A stretch of 64,000 bases of DNA from Aphanomyces cochlioides (lineage: Eukaryota > Oomycota > Saprolegniomycetes > Saprolegniales > Verrucalvaceae), in NCBI GenBank assembly GCA_019828595.1, contig JAHQRK010000008.1:124001-188000 (forward strand), read 5' to 3'. This document shows, piece after piece, positions 44,033-54,407 of this stretch. The translations under genes and the position numbers were made by a program. The first letter of the stretch is position 1; each line of letters starts with the position of its first letter. The notes below the pieces were generated by a model that did not search any database, was not told the origin of the DNA, and saw nothing but the letters and a program-made list of their open reading frames with translations.

Positions 44033-44488
44033 ATGCAAACGATCTTGCTCCCGCCGCTCCAACACGCGCTCTACAATGACTCGCCGCTATCGTCGGCATC
44101 GTCCCAGGCGCTTTCACCCATCAATCCTCAACCACCGCGTCGTTGCGTGATTGGAAACTGCCTCCACTTCGCCAAAATCGACCAGACTTGCTTACTTCAC
44201 CACCGCGTCCGCCATCTCGGAATGCCGTCGCCGCAACTTGGCCCCAAACGACGCAACAAGAAGTGCAAATCTCTCGGCTGTGAATCGTTTGCCCGCTCTG
44301 GTGGCTTTTGTACACGCCATGGCGGTGGCCGCAAGTGCAAAGTCGAAGGATGCACGACTGCATCTCAAACTGGCGGGTTCTGCCGCGTCCACGGCGGTGG
44401 ATCCAAGTGCAAAATCCCAAATTGCGACCAATTTGCCCGCGTCCGAGGGCTTTGTTTGCCTCACAGCCGCACCGAGCGCGACAATTAA
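44033..44488 (+). CDS. WRKY19-like zinc-module protein, four tandem CCCH units
   Basis: From ATG 44033 (an alternative start is 43973). Four modules of C-x4-C-x9-C-x2-H are visible: CVIGNC...CLLH, CKSLGCESFARSGGFCTRH, CKVEGCTTASQTGGFCRVH and CKIPNCDQFARVRGLCLPH. Modules 2-4 are joined by HGGG linkers, the signature of the WRKY19-like zinc-finger proteins common in oomycetes. Likely nuclear nucleic-acid or protein binding; the target is unknown. The terminal Cys-x2-His parallels the single C-x6-C-x15-C-x2-H module of the 13-29 kb family. The frame is intact. Confidence 0.82.
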   Translation: MQTILLPPLQHALYNDSPLSSASSQALSPINPQPPRRCVIGNCLHFAKIDQTCLLHHRVRHLGMPSPQLGPKRRNKKCKSLGCESFARSGGFCTRHGGGRKCKVEGCTTASQTGGFCRVHGGGSKCKIPNCDQFARVRGLCLPHSRTERDN

Positions 44489-46962
44489 GCGCGGCCAGAT
44501 TAGGATATTTATAAGCTTTTCTTGTTAATTTGGAGTGGATTTTGTCGATGTACCAAGGGGGGAAAGAAACCCACGTGGCTCGTCTAAGTCAGACGGCGGC
44601 ATTCCTACCAGACGTCAAGAGTCGCACGTGTCTACTTGACAAGTGACACTTTCTTGCAATTCATCGGCGCAGTCTGTTGTATGCTGTCGGGATTGATTTT
44701 TACCACAACTTTGGCAAATTTCACACTTGTTGCTTGTTTCGAATTGGGGGACGCTGTCGCATGTTGGTCACAGCAGAGGGAGCTGCTTGTTTCTATGCGA
44801 TGGTGTATCCACATCCCTCTGGAAGATGGCTACATACCGCTGAGACTCTGAAGAGTTGGACACATCCAACAAAATTCATAATCCAATGGCGACATCTGGC
44901 TCACATGAGATGGATAAGTTGAGATTGCGACGAGAATTAGTTGTCAAGCTGAGCTTCTCAAGATTGGTCAGCCATCCGATTAGTGAACAACGACCTAAGC
45001 GACAAATGTCCGATCGCCGTTGCGTCGTTCTCGAGGTTTCGATAGCGCATGGACAGAACATGACTTGCATCACAAAGGTCCTTTAAAAATTATACATAGA
45101 GGAATATGTATAATTACAAAATATAAGATTATAAAGACCTCTTCATCTGAATCAAGAGCCTTTACAACACAGACTGCAATAATTTATATGCAATATAATA
45201 TTTGTTTCTAAGTACATCATATTATACAAGTTTTCTCACACCACGACGTTTGTTCTTTGGTGCAATTCTATCCATATTCTATTGCGATAAGCGCTAAGAA
45301 GTTGATTGTGAAATTTATTGAAGCCATAGAGTTTAAGTTCTGGACAATATCACTCCAAGTTTTGAGGGTGAATTTGCGAAGATGAGTGACCACCTCGTTT
45401 TGTTAGCCTATATGACGTGTAGAACAGCTGAGACTGGAAGCCTTTCATCTCGGAATGTATCGACCCCTTTCTATGGCGTACATATGGAGGAAATGCCCCT
45501 CATTCGCTTCTCTCTCCCCTTTGTATTTCAATCACAAATAGCCTGTGGAACAACATAATCTCCCACATGGACTCGATTTGTCCAACTACAGGGAGCCTCC
45601 TTTACACGTGTATGAGTTAGTCCAAGCATCATACTCGTAGAACATTCAAGATATCCCAGGGACAAGTCCACTGAAGTCTTTCGATGGATAGTCTAATTTG
45701 CTCCGCGTTGGGGGTGTAAAGGCCAAAGATGGTGCAGCCCATGAAACTTAAACGTACAAAGTAATAGAGTGTAACCCTCAGTAAGCATTGGTTCTCATGA
45801 AGCATGGAAATACCAAAGACCAAACAAGTAATCACGACCTCCCTTGAACCCCATCACTAGACTACATCAAATGCACAGATTCCAATTCCCCTCACTACGA
45901 TACGACAAGCTACCTGTTCATCGACAAGACGTCGTCTATCTCCTTAGCACTACCAGCCTGGGATTCAAGGCCGAAATAGTCGAAGCGCGAGGATAATAAA
46001 TATGATCCGCCGAGTCGATCTTGATTGATATATTATATCAACTCGGCGGATCGCCGAACACTCTTGCAATATGTGACATAGACCATGACGGACAAACGCG
46101 AGTAGATACGATGCTGAAGGACGTGCGCAGGGAACGAATGTATCCTCCATTTATTCTTATGATGGAGACTTGGCATATGTATCACTCAATTCTACTCTAT
46201 CCCCCCGACCTGTACAACTTACTCCTGAGCAAGATGCTCTCCAAACCAAAGCTGAAATTGCGGCCACCCAAGCTTAGCCTTCCCCCCTAGTCTGCTTGCA
46301 GTTCACAGATAATAACCAATCCTTAAAGATTTAACTATTGGCTGTTGTATAGCACATCAGAAAGTCATCTTCACGTATCCTCCCGCTGCGACTAGCCATC
46401 CCGTCAAGATCAATTTCGTCGCAGTCTAAATTGTCGTCCTTGCATCACACCACCTCAACTTACAACGATGGAGAAGTCATCAGTCCTCAACAACTGCAGA
46501 GAGGCGAATAACCTTCATTTCATTCAACTGAACGACTACAGTCCTGCCACCACTGGAAATCTCATTGACACATAGAAAGCTTGGCATGGACATGCTTACG
46601 ACTGCGATCCCACCCAGCATGGAGCATCTTTTCCATTGCTTTGCTTCAAGCACTGATTTGCAACGGCGGCAAGTACGTTTACTCCGGAATACAGCCTGAT
46701 TGATCGCGTAGCTCCAATGCGTTCGATTGTGTTCGACCGAGATCTGTTGGCTCTTGAACTGCTGTGCAATCATCGCACCAATCATGATGAGTGACGGAGC
46801 AGCTCCGGCTTATCTGCGAAAAATGACAGGGTTCCTTCTCCTCACTGGCGCTTCGTTGTAGGTCGAGCACGACGAGACTCATTAGACTGTCGAGCTCAAG
46901 GCTGTGTGGGGAACTGCCACCTTGCATAGGAATAAATACATAAATCTTGAGATTATAATGAA
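44489..46962. other. Intergenic, 2.5 kb
   Basis: No supported gene. Short frames on both strands (for example 46021-46290 plus, 46480-46785 minus) show no recognised motif. A perfect hairpin lies at 46004-46052. Confidence 0.45.
46004..46052. repeat. Perfect 12-bp inverted repeat with AT loop
   Basis: GATCCGCCGAGT (46004-46015) and ACTCGGCGGATC (46041-46052) flank a 25-nt loop rich in TTGATATA. The GC-rich arms in an AT-rich spacer are distinctive. It could be a cruciform, a MITE core or an RNA hairpin. Confidence 0.65.
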
Positions 46963-47994
46963 TTACTTGAGCTGCAGCTGGCAACTACTGCGGGATGTGC
47001 TATCAGGGATAAAGAAAAAGGATGGTGGGCCTTCCTGGACGCTGTCTTTTGGGGGCGCCACGGGGGGCAAGTAGAACGCATCGAATCCTTTGATAGAGAC
47101 GCCCATGAGGACAGAAATGATTGCCCCGCTCGAGTATGTGAAAGCACGGAGGAGTTTGAGGAGAAATGGCCACTCCACGACGCGGACATGCGATACAGAC
47201 TCGTATTCTGACACTGGGGCCATAATAAGATACGGCAAGTTTAGCAGGACAAAGAGTCCGACAATCACAAGCATGTTCATCGGGAGTCTGGCAAGCTGGA
47301 TATGGTGGCGCTGGCAATACATGGATGTCGCGACAGACGCGCCATAGATAAGAGACAAAAGTCGAATGCCCCACGTGCCCCACGTCATGTAGCTCAGAAT
47401 CCACGACGCAATCAAGTCCATCTCGCCATCTTCAGCAAGAAACCTGACGCCTTCAAAATCCAGTAGGGCCATAGTAGTAATAAAAGTCAACCCAATCGTG
47501 TATATGATGCCAATGTACCACTTGAGCGCTCGTTGGCTTTGTTCTGACGATCGAGGACGCACGGCGCGGCGGTACAACTCATACACAGCCAGTGAAAACC
47601 ACATAGAAATCGCATTGAACAGCATTTCTGTGCCAATGCTGATAGCAAGAAGCGTTTCGTCTTCGAGGTTGTCCCAGAAGTTGTAATTGCAAAAGACCAC
47701 AAAGACGCGAGCAAGAGTCATCAAGCTCCACAGATACAGACAAGCAAACATCATAAACATCGTTCCGTGGCCAGCGTCGCGCCACACTTGCTTCCACTTG
47801 AACACGAAAATACACGTCGACAAACACATACCCGCAGAGAGCGAGAGCGCTAAAACGTAGATAGGAAGCATCGAGGCTGATTCAAAGTGGCCATCCACGC
47901 TCACTTGGAGCCGGCGGCGGATGCTGGGCATGGGAAAGGAGAGTCGACAGGCAGCGGTGGCACGACGGAACGAAAATGCAAAATGTGTCAACAA
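46963..47994 (-). CDS. Seven-transmembrane protein, paralogue 1
   Basis: A frame of 343 codons; ATG 47931 (MPSIRRRLQVSV) is a shorter alternative start. Seven hydrophobic segments can be traced: LPIYVLALSLSAGMCL, MFMMFACLYLWSLMTL, LLAISIGTEMLFNAIS, IGIIYTIGLTFITTMA, ASWILSYMTWGTWGIR, VIVGLFVLLNLPYLIM and FTYSSGAIISVLMGVS. An N-out, C-in GPCR-like topology is likely. Conserved with the gene at 60027-61007: VWRD-GHGTMFM, SY-TWGTW--RL-SL-Y, LN-PYL--AP and S--GFDAFY. No ligand can be named. The tail is hydrophilic and Ser/Pro-rich. Confidence 0.75.
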   Translation of the reverse strand: MLTHFAFSFRRATAACRLSFPMPSIRRRLQVSVDGHFESASMLPIYVLALSLSAGMCLSTCIFVFKWKQVWRDAGHGTMFMMFACLYLWSLMTLARVFVVFCNYNFWDNLEDETLLAISIGTEMLFNAISMWFSLAVYELYRRAVRPRSSEQSQRALKWYIGIIYTIGLTFITTMALLDFEGVRFLAEDGEMDLIASWILSYMTWGTWGIRLLSLIYGASVATSMYCQRHHIQLARLPMNMLVIVGLFVLLNLPYLIMAPVSEYESVSHVRVVEWPFLLKLLRAFTYSSGAIISVLMGVSIKGFDAFYLPPVAPPKDSVQEGPPSFFFIPDSTSRSSCQLQLK

Positions 47995-50178
47995 TCGATC
48001 TTTATTCGTCCTAATAATTAAATAAATACAGCTGTCTATTTTCTGAATTCAATAATTTCTTAATAAAATAATTTTTCTGCAAATTAGAATTACAGAAAAA
48101 CCTGCTAGTTTAAACACCTCGGATAGCTAAACGCCTTAACAGGTTTTCAATCCACGGACAGATTTCCATAAATGTCGACCCTGGTAGATTGGACAAAAAC
48201 CTCTCATGCTAAACGAAGTAATTTGATCAAATATGAGTTGTACTACGTAACGTCAGAACACATCGTTGGTTAGCCACACATTGTTAGTCTTGGTGGAAGG
48301 ATGGTCGACTTGAGCATGGAAGACAAAGTCACCATGCTGAAGATGATCGACGAAGGCACCCTATACGAAGACATCAAGAAGCGCTTCAAGTGCTCGGTTG
48401 AGACAGAGTAGAGTGTATTGATTGATGAACGACAGACGTTACTTATGGAAATGTCCTGATACCATACGGTAAATTAGTAACTTGAAATGTGTATGCCTAT
48501 ACAAACGCTTCGATAAAGCTATAGCTGAACACCTTGGAATTGATCAAGAATCCCACTCCACCGCACGTTGTTCAAACAAGCAGGTTTATCTGTGGATTCA
48601 TTGCGTGGACACTTCAGGAAGGTTCCGTCGTCGTCGAGTGGCATTGCAATGCAGAAAGATATGTCCACGAGGATGTGCTTGGAGACACTGTTGATCCAAC
48701 GTTGGAGTGCGCGCTTCGAGATGGACAACTTGCAGACAGATCCCAAATGGCATTATTTTTTATATTTTTGGTAATTTTGTCGTCAGTTTCAATAAATCAG
48801 CGGTCTTTAAATTTGGCCTTAAATACTTTATAATTTAATATTCTTTTACTATTTGTACTTATATAATACATATTCTACAACTGTAAAAGTAATTTGTAGA
48901 AAGCATTTCAATTTATATACTTGAAGTAAATTCAATACTGTTAAAAATTATGAATTGGGATAATAGATTTTCATTCAGTTTTCTGATAAGCATATAAACA
49001 AATGGCACGACATTGCAGACATCTCGTTAATCCTGCATGATTCCCATAGATTAAGTTGCGATATCAACAAAACATTTAACATTGACTCTTCTTGGCGTTT
49101 GTCGTCGATTTGAGAATGCTCAAATGTCATTGTTGGTCTTATGAGCTAGAAAATTATGTTATGCCAGCCCACTTTTCATACTGTTCGTGGTAGACTATCC
49201 AGCTGGTTCTATTTCACCCATGTAATATTCTGAATAATTCACCATAAAAGTCGCCCATAATTTGTAGCTAAATATTAATTAATTATATTTTAATGAATAA
49301 TACACTGTACCAAAATAACTTCAATAGAAACTCGATATAATTCAAAATTATCGAAATATTTGGTGAGAATGATAACTCATCGGGTGGTCTCACTGCTGGT
49401 CCTTGGCTGTTGGTCACTCGTCGACGATGAGAGCGACGGCTGTCGTGCACGATCGAGTCGACTGTTTAGTAGAGCGTCCGAGCCATCCATTCTTTACTTG
49501 GATCCGGCGGCTATGCTGCAGTTTGATTCCAAGTTGTGGATCATTTCGTCGTGAAAATGGATAGAATATCGAATGGCGAGGCTGTGCAACTCGTGCTTTG
49601 CCACTCATCTGAAACTGCATGATGTGCAGACCAATCTTGCTGTGCACTGAACAGAAGCGTGTGTCAAACCAATCAGGAACACAGTCGTGCGAAATTGGCT
49701 GGTGGGCTGCTCCAAGGTAATCTCTCCTTCAGGCGTAAACACCTCCGATGCGAATCCATCGTTTTGACATCTTCCATGACGTTTGACGAGAATTTGAGCA
49801 GCGCAATGGTGAAGGATTCAACCGTCCTCTTTGAGAGATCGCCAACCATCAACTTGGCGACTGACGGCCTGAAGGTAGCGGCATTTCAACCCAAGAGCAC
49901 TTCTCATCGAAAGGCAAGATTCATGTCCAAGGCTTTCACATTAGGACACTCGACTCAGCATCAATGCAGGAAAGCCGTGCTTTGCTTCGTGACTGAGACG
50001 TCTATCAATCCCCTCGCGTTGCCTTCATCTTCCTCGAGGGCTTTGAAAACTACAGCAGCGCATCAGACGACGCGACATCTTTGAACAAACGACAGAGTAA
50101 CATACTACACCAATATGTTAGGGGAAGATCAAGGCCCATTGCGGGCACAGGGGAGGTAAGAAGCGACGGCATGGCAAG
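47995..50178. other. Intergenic, 2.2 kb
   Basis: AT-rich, with a pogo-like helix-turn-helix relic at 48301-48411. At 49369 a 61-codon frame opens with a signal-peptide-like MITHRVVSLLVLGCWSLV, possibly the first exon of a small secreted protein, unproven. No other gene was seen. Confidence 0.4.
48301..48411 (+). pseudogene. pogo/Tigger N-terminal HTH remnant
   Basis: A 36-codon frame reads SMEDKVTMLKMIDEGTLYED and then IKKRFKCS. This is the pattern of the pipsqueak-type helix-turn-helix that opens Tigger/CENP-B-like transposases (KVxxLKxIDEGxxxxDIxKxFxxS). A stop follows at once and no catalytic region is nearby. Confidence 0.45.
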
Positions 50179-52356
50179 TTAGAGACTGACGGATTCCTGT
50201 TCTAGCAAGAGACTGGCCAAGTCGAGGGCTGTCGGGCGCTGGTCTGGGTCTTGCGCAATACACTGGTGGACAAACGAGACGACATGGCGAGGACACGATG
50301 GAGTAAACTCTGGGGAGAGTTCTCCCTTGGTGATCTTGGACATCACGACAACGTCTGTGATGTGGAGCGCCTTCTGCTGCGTTGCGTACGGCGGCTGATG
50401 GCTGTCCAATTCCCAAACGATCATGCCCAAGGCGTAAATGTCGGCTGCTTGCGAGTAGCGCTTGCCTTGGAGGATTTCCGGCGCCGTCCATCGGAAGCTG
50501 CCGAGGCCACACGTCATGGTTTCCATCGTCATGTCCCTGCAGACGCCGAAATCCGCCAGTTTCGCATGGAGTTTGGCATCCAGCAAGACATTGCGGGACT
50601 TCAAGTCGCGGTGAATGATATCCATCGAGTGGAGGTAGACCAAGCCCTGCGTCAAGTTGGAAATGCACGACCGTTTGGCCTTCCAGGGGTAATTGATCGG
50701 CGTCGTTTTGTCCAAGTATTGCCGCAAGTCGCCGTTCTCCATGTATTCCGTCACGAGTTCGATTTCTCGCGGTCGGACCCAGCAACAACCGACCATGGCG
50801 AGGATATAAGGGCTTTCCAATCTACAACTCCGTCAGTTGGACGTCTTTCAGCGGCATTTTCTTACTTGGTCATGCGTTTGATTTCGTCAATAAAGCCTTG
50901 GGCGATCTCGTCCGACTGATGCGGAAACAACTGCTTGATCGCGACAGCTTGGTGGCCTTTGTAGAGCCCGAGCGAGACTGTGCCGGTGGTTCCCACCGAG
51001 AGAACTTTCGTCTTGGTCAATTTCGCATTGTCCAAGCGCCAGAGACTCAAATCGCCCATGTCGAGAGGTTGCGAGGCTCCTTGGCTGCTGATCGTCGACC
51101 GGGAAGGCATGGGCGACGCTGGAACGGCTCCTCCTACTGCCGTGGCATCCTCAAGGTCCGCCAATTGTTTCAGCACAATGCCCTTCTCTGTCATGAGCAG
51201 CATTGGGCTATTCTTCGGTGTGAACTGCTCGTCGTCGTCTTGACGTTGACGACGGCGCCACAAGACAAAGCCCAGGATGGCTGCAATCGCCAAAGCTGCA
51301 CAGACAACCCCCAAGACGATAGTGACAAGGGGACTAGAGGAAGAATTGCCAGGGGAACCTACAGAAAGCAGGGGAGCTTAGGGGAAATACTTGAAAAGTA
51401 CCAGGAACATCGAGACTAGTGCCAAGGGTCGTCGACGGCGTCGAGTAAGCGGAAGACGTTGTAGTCGCAGTCACGCCCTGGACGATCTTGACGTGAACGC
51501 CTTGGAGACAAGAATTCGATGCCAAGCACGTTTCCTGCTCTTTGAGCCAAATCGTGCACTTGGAATAGTCATCCAAGTGGTAGCAATCGCTGTCCGAGGT
51601 TTCCGTCGCGAGGCATTCGAATTGTCCAGACTCTGCGTTGATGCGCACAGGCGTGTACATGGGGCCCTGGGCGATGCAGTACCACTCAGTGGATGCTTGG
51701 GAGCTTGGAGGAATGCTGACGTCAATATACGACGGACTGACAGTCGTCGAGTTGTCAGGCGGGGATTCTGTTGGGCTTTCCGTTGTCGTGGACGGCGCGA
51801 TCGTCGTCGAGGAGGTAGACGAAGGCACGGACGTCGAGCCTGCGGTCGTCTGTGGTGAGACGACAGAAGGAGAAGGCGGAGGTTTGCCCGAAGAAGTCGA
51901 TGTTGGGGACGACGACGGTGGCGAAACCGCAGGCGGGGCGTTGGATGACGAAGGTTGAGGGGTTTTCGGGGCTGAGGAGGATGAAGCTGGGGGCGATGGC
52001 GTCGATGGAGCTTTTGATGATGGAGTCGCTAGTGATGGTGCGGACGTCTTGGCCGTGGTCGATGGCGCAGGCGTGGGTTTGGTCGTCGGGTTGATAATCG
52101 TATTCAAGAGGTTCTTCATGCCCTGCGTGTACTGATTCAGGTCATAGAAGGCGTGGTTGGTAGTGAGAGGGAGCAGCGAGTTCTTCCCCGCTTCACATTC
52201 ACTGGCGGACTTGTAAAAGACACAATAGTCTTCCCATTTCGGTGGAAAGAGCGCAATGATATACGCTTTGCAGCCGAGGTGGCCCTGGCCGTCAGAGTAG
52301 AAGGCGCCGTAGCCGCGGCCTTGCTCTGGGTCTGCGAGACACGTGAAGGTCGGCAT
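50179..52356 (-). CDS. TKL receptor-like protein kinase 2
   Basis: Three exons by frame continuity. Introns of about 44 nt end near 51359 (joining LDVPG to SPGNSSSSPLVTIV) and near 50821 (joining IKRMTK to LESPYILAMVG). The ectodomain has two Cys-bearing blocks separated by a Ser/Thr/Pro-rich mucin-like stalk (52070-51730). It is followed by a membrane helix (VTIVLGVVCAALAIAAILGF then WRRRQR), a juxtamembrane and a kinase with GTTGTV loop, VAIKQL lysine, HRDLKSRN, DFGVCR and WTAPEI. All catalytic residues are present. The first ATG 52356 lacks a signal peptide, so an upstream exon is suspected, as in kinase 1. C-DP- at the N terminus aligns with kinase 1. Confidence 0.9.
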
Positions 52357-53596
52357 GGCGCTCTAACTGAAGAGTGCCAATCAGGGCCGAAATTACTTTC
52401 ACGCCGGATGTAGAGACAGGAATTATTCTAATTAAGTACATTTTTGTTGTTTTGTCGGGTCGCATTCCATCGAGATTTGGTGGGGATATTGTACTGAATA
52501 AGGAATTTTGACAATCTGGGAAACGATTTTACGACCAACTCGTCCAGCTGGAATTATCACATATTCCAAGTTGACAGACCAAAGAAAGCACCAAAATTGA
52601 AGCCACCAGCGAACTCTAAATTAATTAATTCATATATTAATAAATTATATCGAATTAAAATAGATGGAGTAATTGCCTAAAGTTTGTATCTACAATACAT
52701 CGACGCGGGGGCAATTGCAGCCCGCGATGTGACTCTTGGACAGATCTGGATAGAGATACTGAAGGATTTTATCGCTATATAAAAATTGACCCCCGCAGCT
52801 ATTTGGAGATACTGAAGCATATTACAACGAGAAAGCGCTCAAATATAGCTGTCAGATTCATGTCCCTGGGAGTGTAAAAATTGATTGGAAATTCTGGGCG
52901 ATTTGATTGACTAGTCTGTATTCATCATCGAGCACCCTTCGTGTCGAAATTGATGGAGGAACTTAACATTATTTTAATTTCAAAGACAGATTGGTTTGAT
53001 TAGTCATATCCTCCTCCTATCAGCCGAGTCGGTAGAAAGCAAGACAGAAAATTATAGTTCCTGGGCGCATCAGGTGAAGAGGATTAAATTTTTATGGGCG
53101 CTTTGAAGTTTTGGTTTGTCATATTTTATGGACAATTTCATCAATTATTAGCCAATCAAAACTCTTTGTGTAAGTTAAGGATATAAAGCGTATTGGTGAC
53201 TAAGTTCTTTCATATTAGTAATGGCTGTCTATGGAAATCGAAATTGGTTTGACATGGGACGGCGGACAAGGCTGTCGGACTTCCACTGTCTTTTGACGCG
53301 GGGAAAACGCACTCTCGAGAGGGAGTCTCCACGGAGAGAATATCCTAGATGCCTTCACCACGAAAAAGCAGCGTATTCAAACGCGGCTTCGAGGTTATGT
53401 CGTGTCCTTCGCTTTGCCAGAGGTACTTGGTGAAATAACAAGGAATTATGTACACTGGATAGTAACTCTGAACAGAATCAGAGCTTTCACAGCTTCAAGA
53501 AAAACGAGCTGAGAATTTACAAGGACAAAGAACGACCAGATTCTTGAGGAGGCCAATAAATCCACAAATAAGAAAAGGAATACTCTATACACTGTA
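52357..53596. other. Intergenic, 1.2 kb
   Basis: AT-rich; a 70-codon plus frame at 53221-53433 (starts MAVYGNRNWFDMGRR) is unrecognised. No TIRs were seen apart from the MITE that starts at 53597. Confidence 0.45.
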
Positions 53597-54183
53597 CTAC
53601 TCTGGTCCATAATATCAGCAACATTTGGGGTATAATTGGTGGATTAAGGCTGTTTCTACAGTAAAATCGATGCTGATTGGTTTATAAAACAGAGCAGAAA
53701 AAGAGCTTTGATTGGACACTTTTTGATCTTCAAACGGAGTTCTGGTTGTGAAATGACAGAAATGTAAAAATTCCAAAAATTTGACGACCAGTAGATTATG
53801 ATGTGCGCCATCAAATAGACGAAGCTTAGACTTATGAGAGAGAGTAATTAAGTAAAGCACACTTTGTACTACATTGTGGTCAAGCTAGAATTGCCGCTCG
53901 GAAACACAATACGTTCATCACAGCACAAACGCTGTTAAAAGGTAAGGTTTGAGTTTCTCAAGCTCTATTTAATCATCAGACAGGAACCCTGTCAGATCTA
54001 CGGGTTGTATACCGTCTATGTGAAGCTAAATAGACCTCTTAACAGCTCCAACAACCAGCTATTGACGATAATCTTGCTCTCATCAACTACGTTGGCACTA
54101 AATAGTGCCCAGTGTCACAAATGAAGAATACAAAAAACAATACTGTGTAATCCAAATGTTGCTCATAATGCGGACCAGAGTAG
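53597..54183. mobile_element. 587-bp MITE, copy 2 (inverted relative to copy 1)
   Basis: It begins CTACTCTGGTCCATAATATC and ends in the inverse series GCGGACCAGAGTAG. TA flanks lie at 53595-53596 and 54184-54185. It is the same family as 7297-7850 in opposite orientation, with an extra ~42-bp segment near 53725-53770 absent from copy 1. High similarity over 550 bp implies recent activity of an autonomous source elsewhere. Confidence 0.9.
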
Positions 54184-54407
54184 TATGCTTTATTAATACA
54201 TAAATGATATGAAACTGCATCAACCTACAATGATGACAAACTTACCTGCTTAAATTAAGAATTTCTATAAAGTTACATTGCTTTGTGTGGATGGTAGAAT
54301 TAGTTTGAAAAGAAAACAATTCATTTAAGTCTCCATCAGCGTATTGCAGTTATGAAATTGCACTAGTGTTGAATTTATTGATACTCTGCAGCAGTACGAG
54401 AGACTTA

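Noticed and set aside
50129..50919. Long ORFs overlapping kinase 2 in other frames
   Set aside because: Shadow frames of the kinase domain; no family motif, biased composition.
51391..52094. Arg/Gly/Val-rich plus-strand ORFs
   Set aside because: Antisense shadows of the mucin-like stalk of kinase 2.
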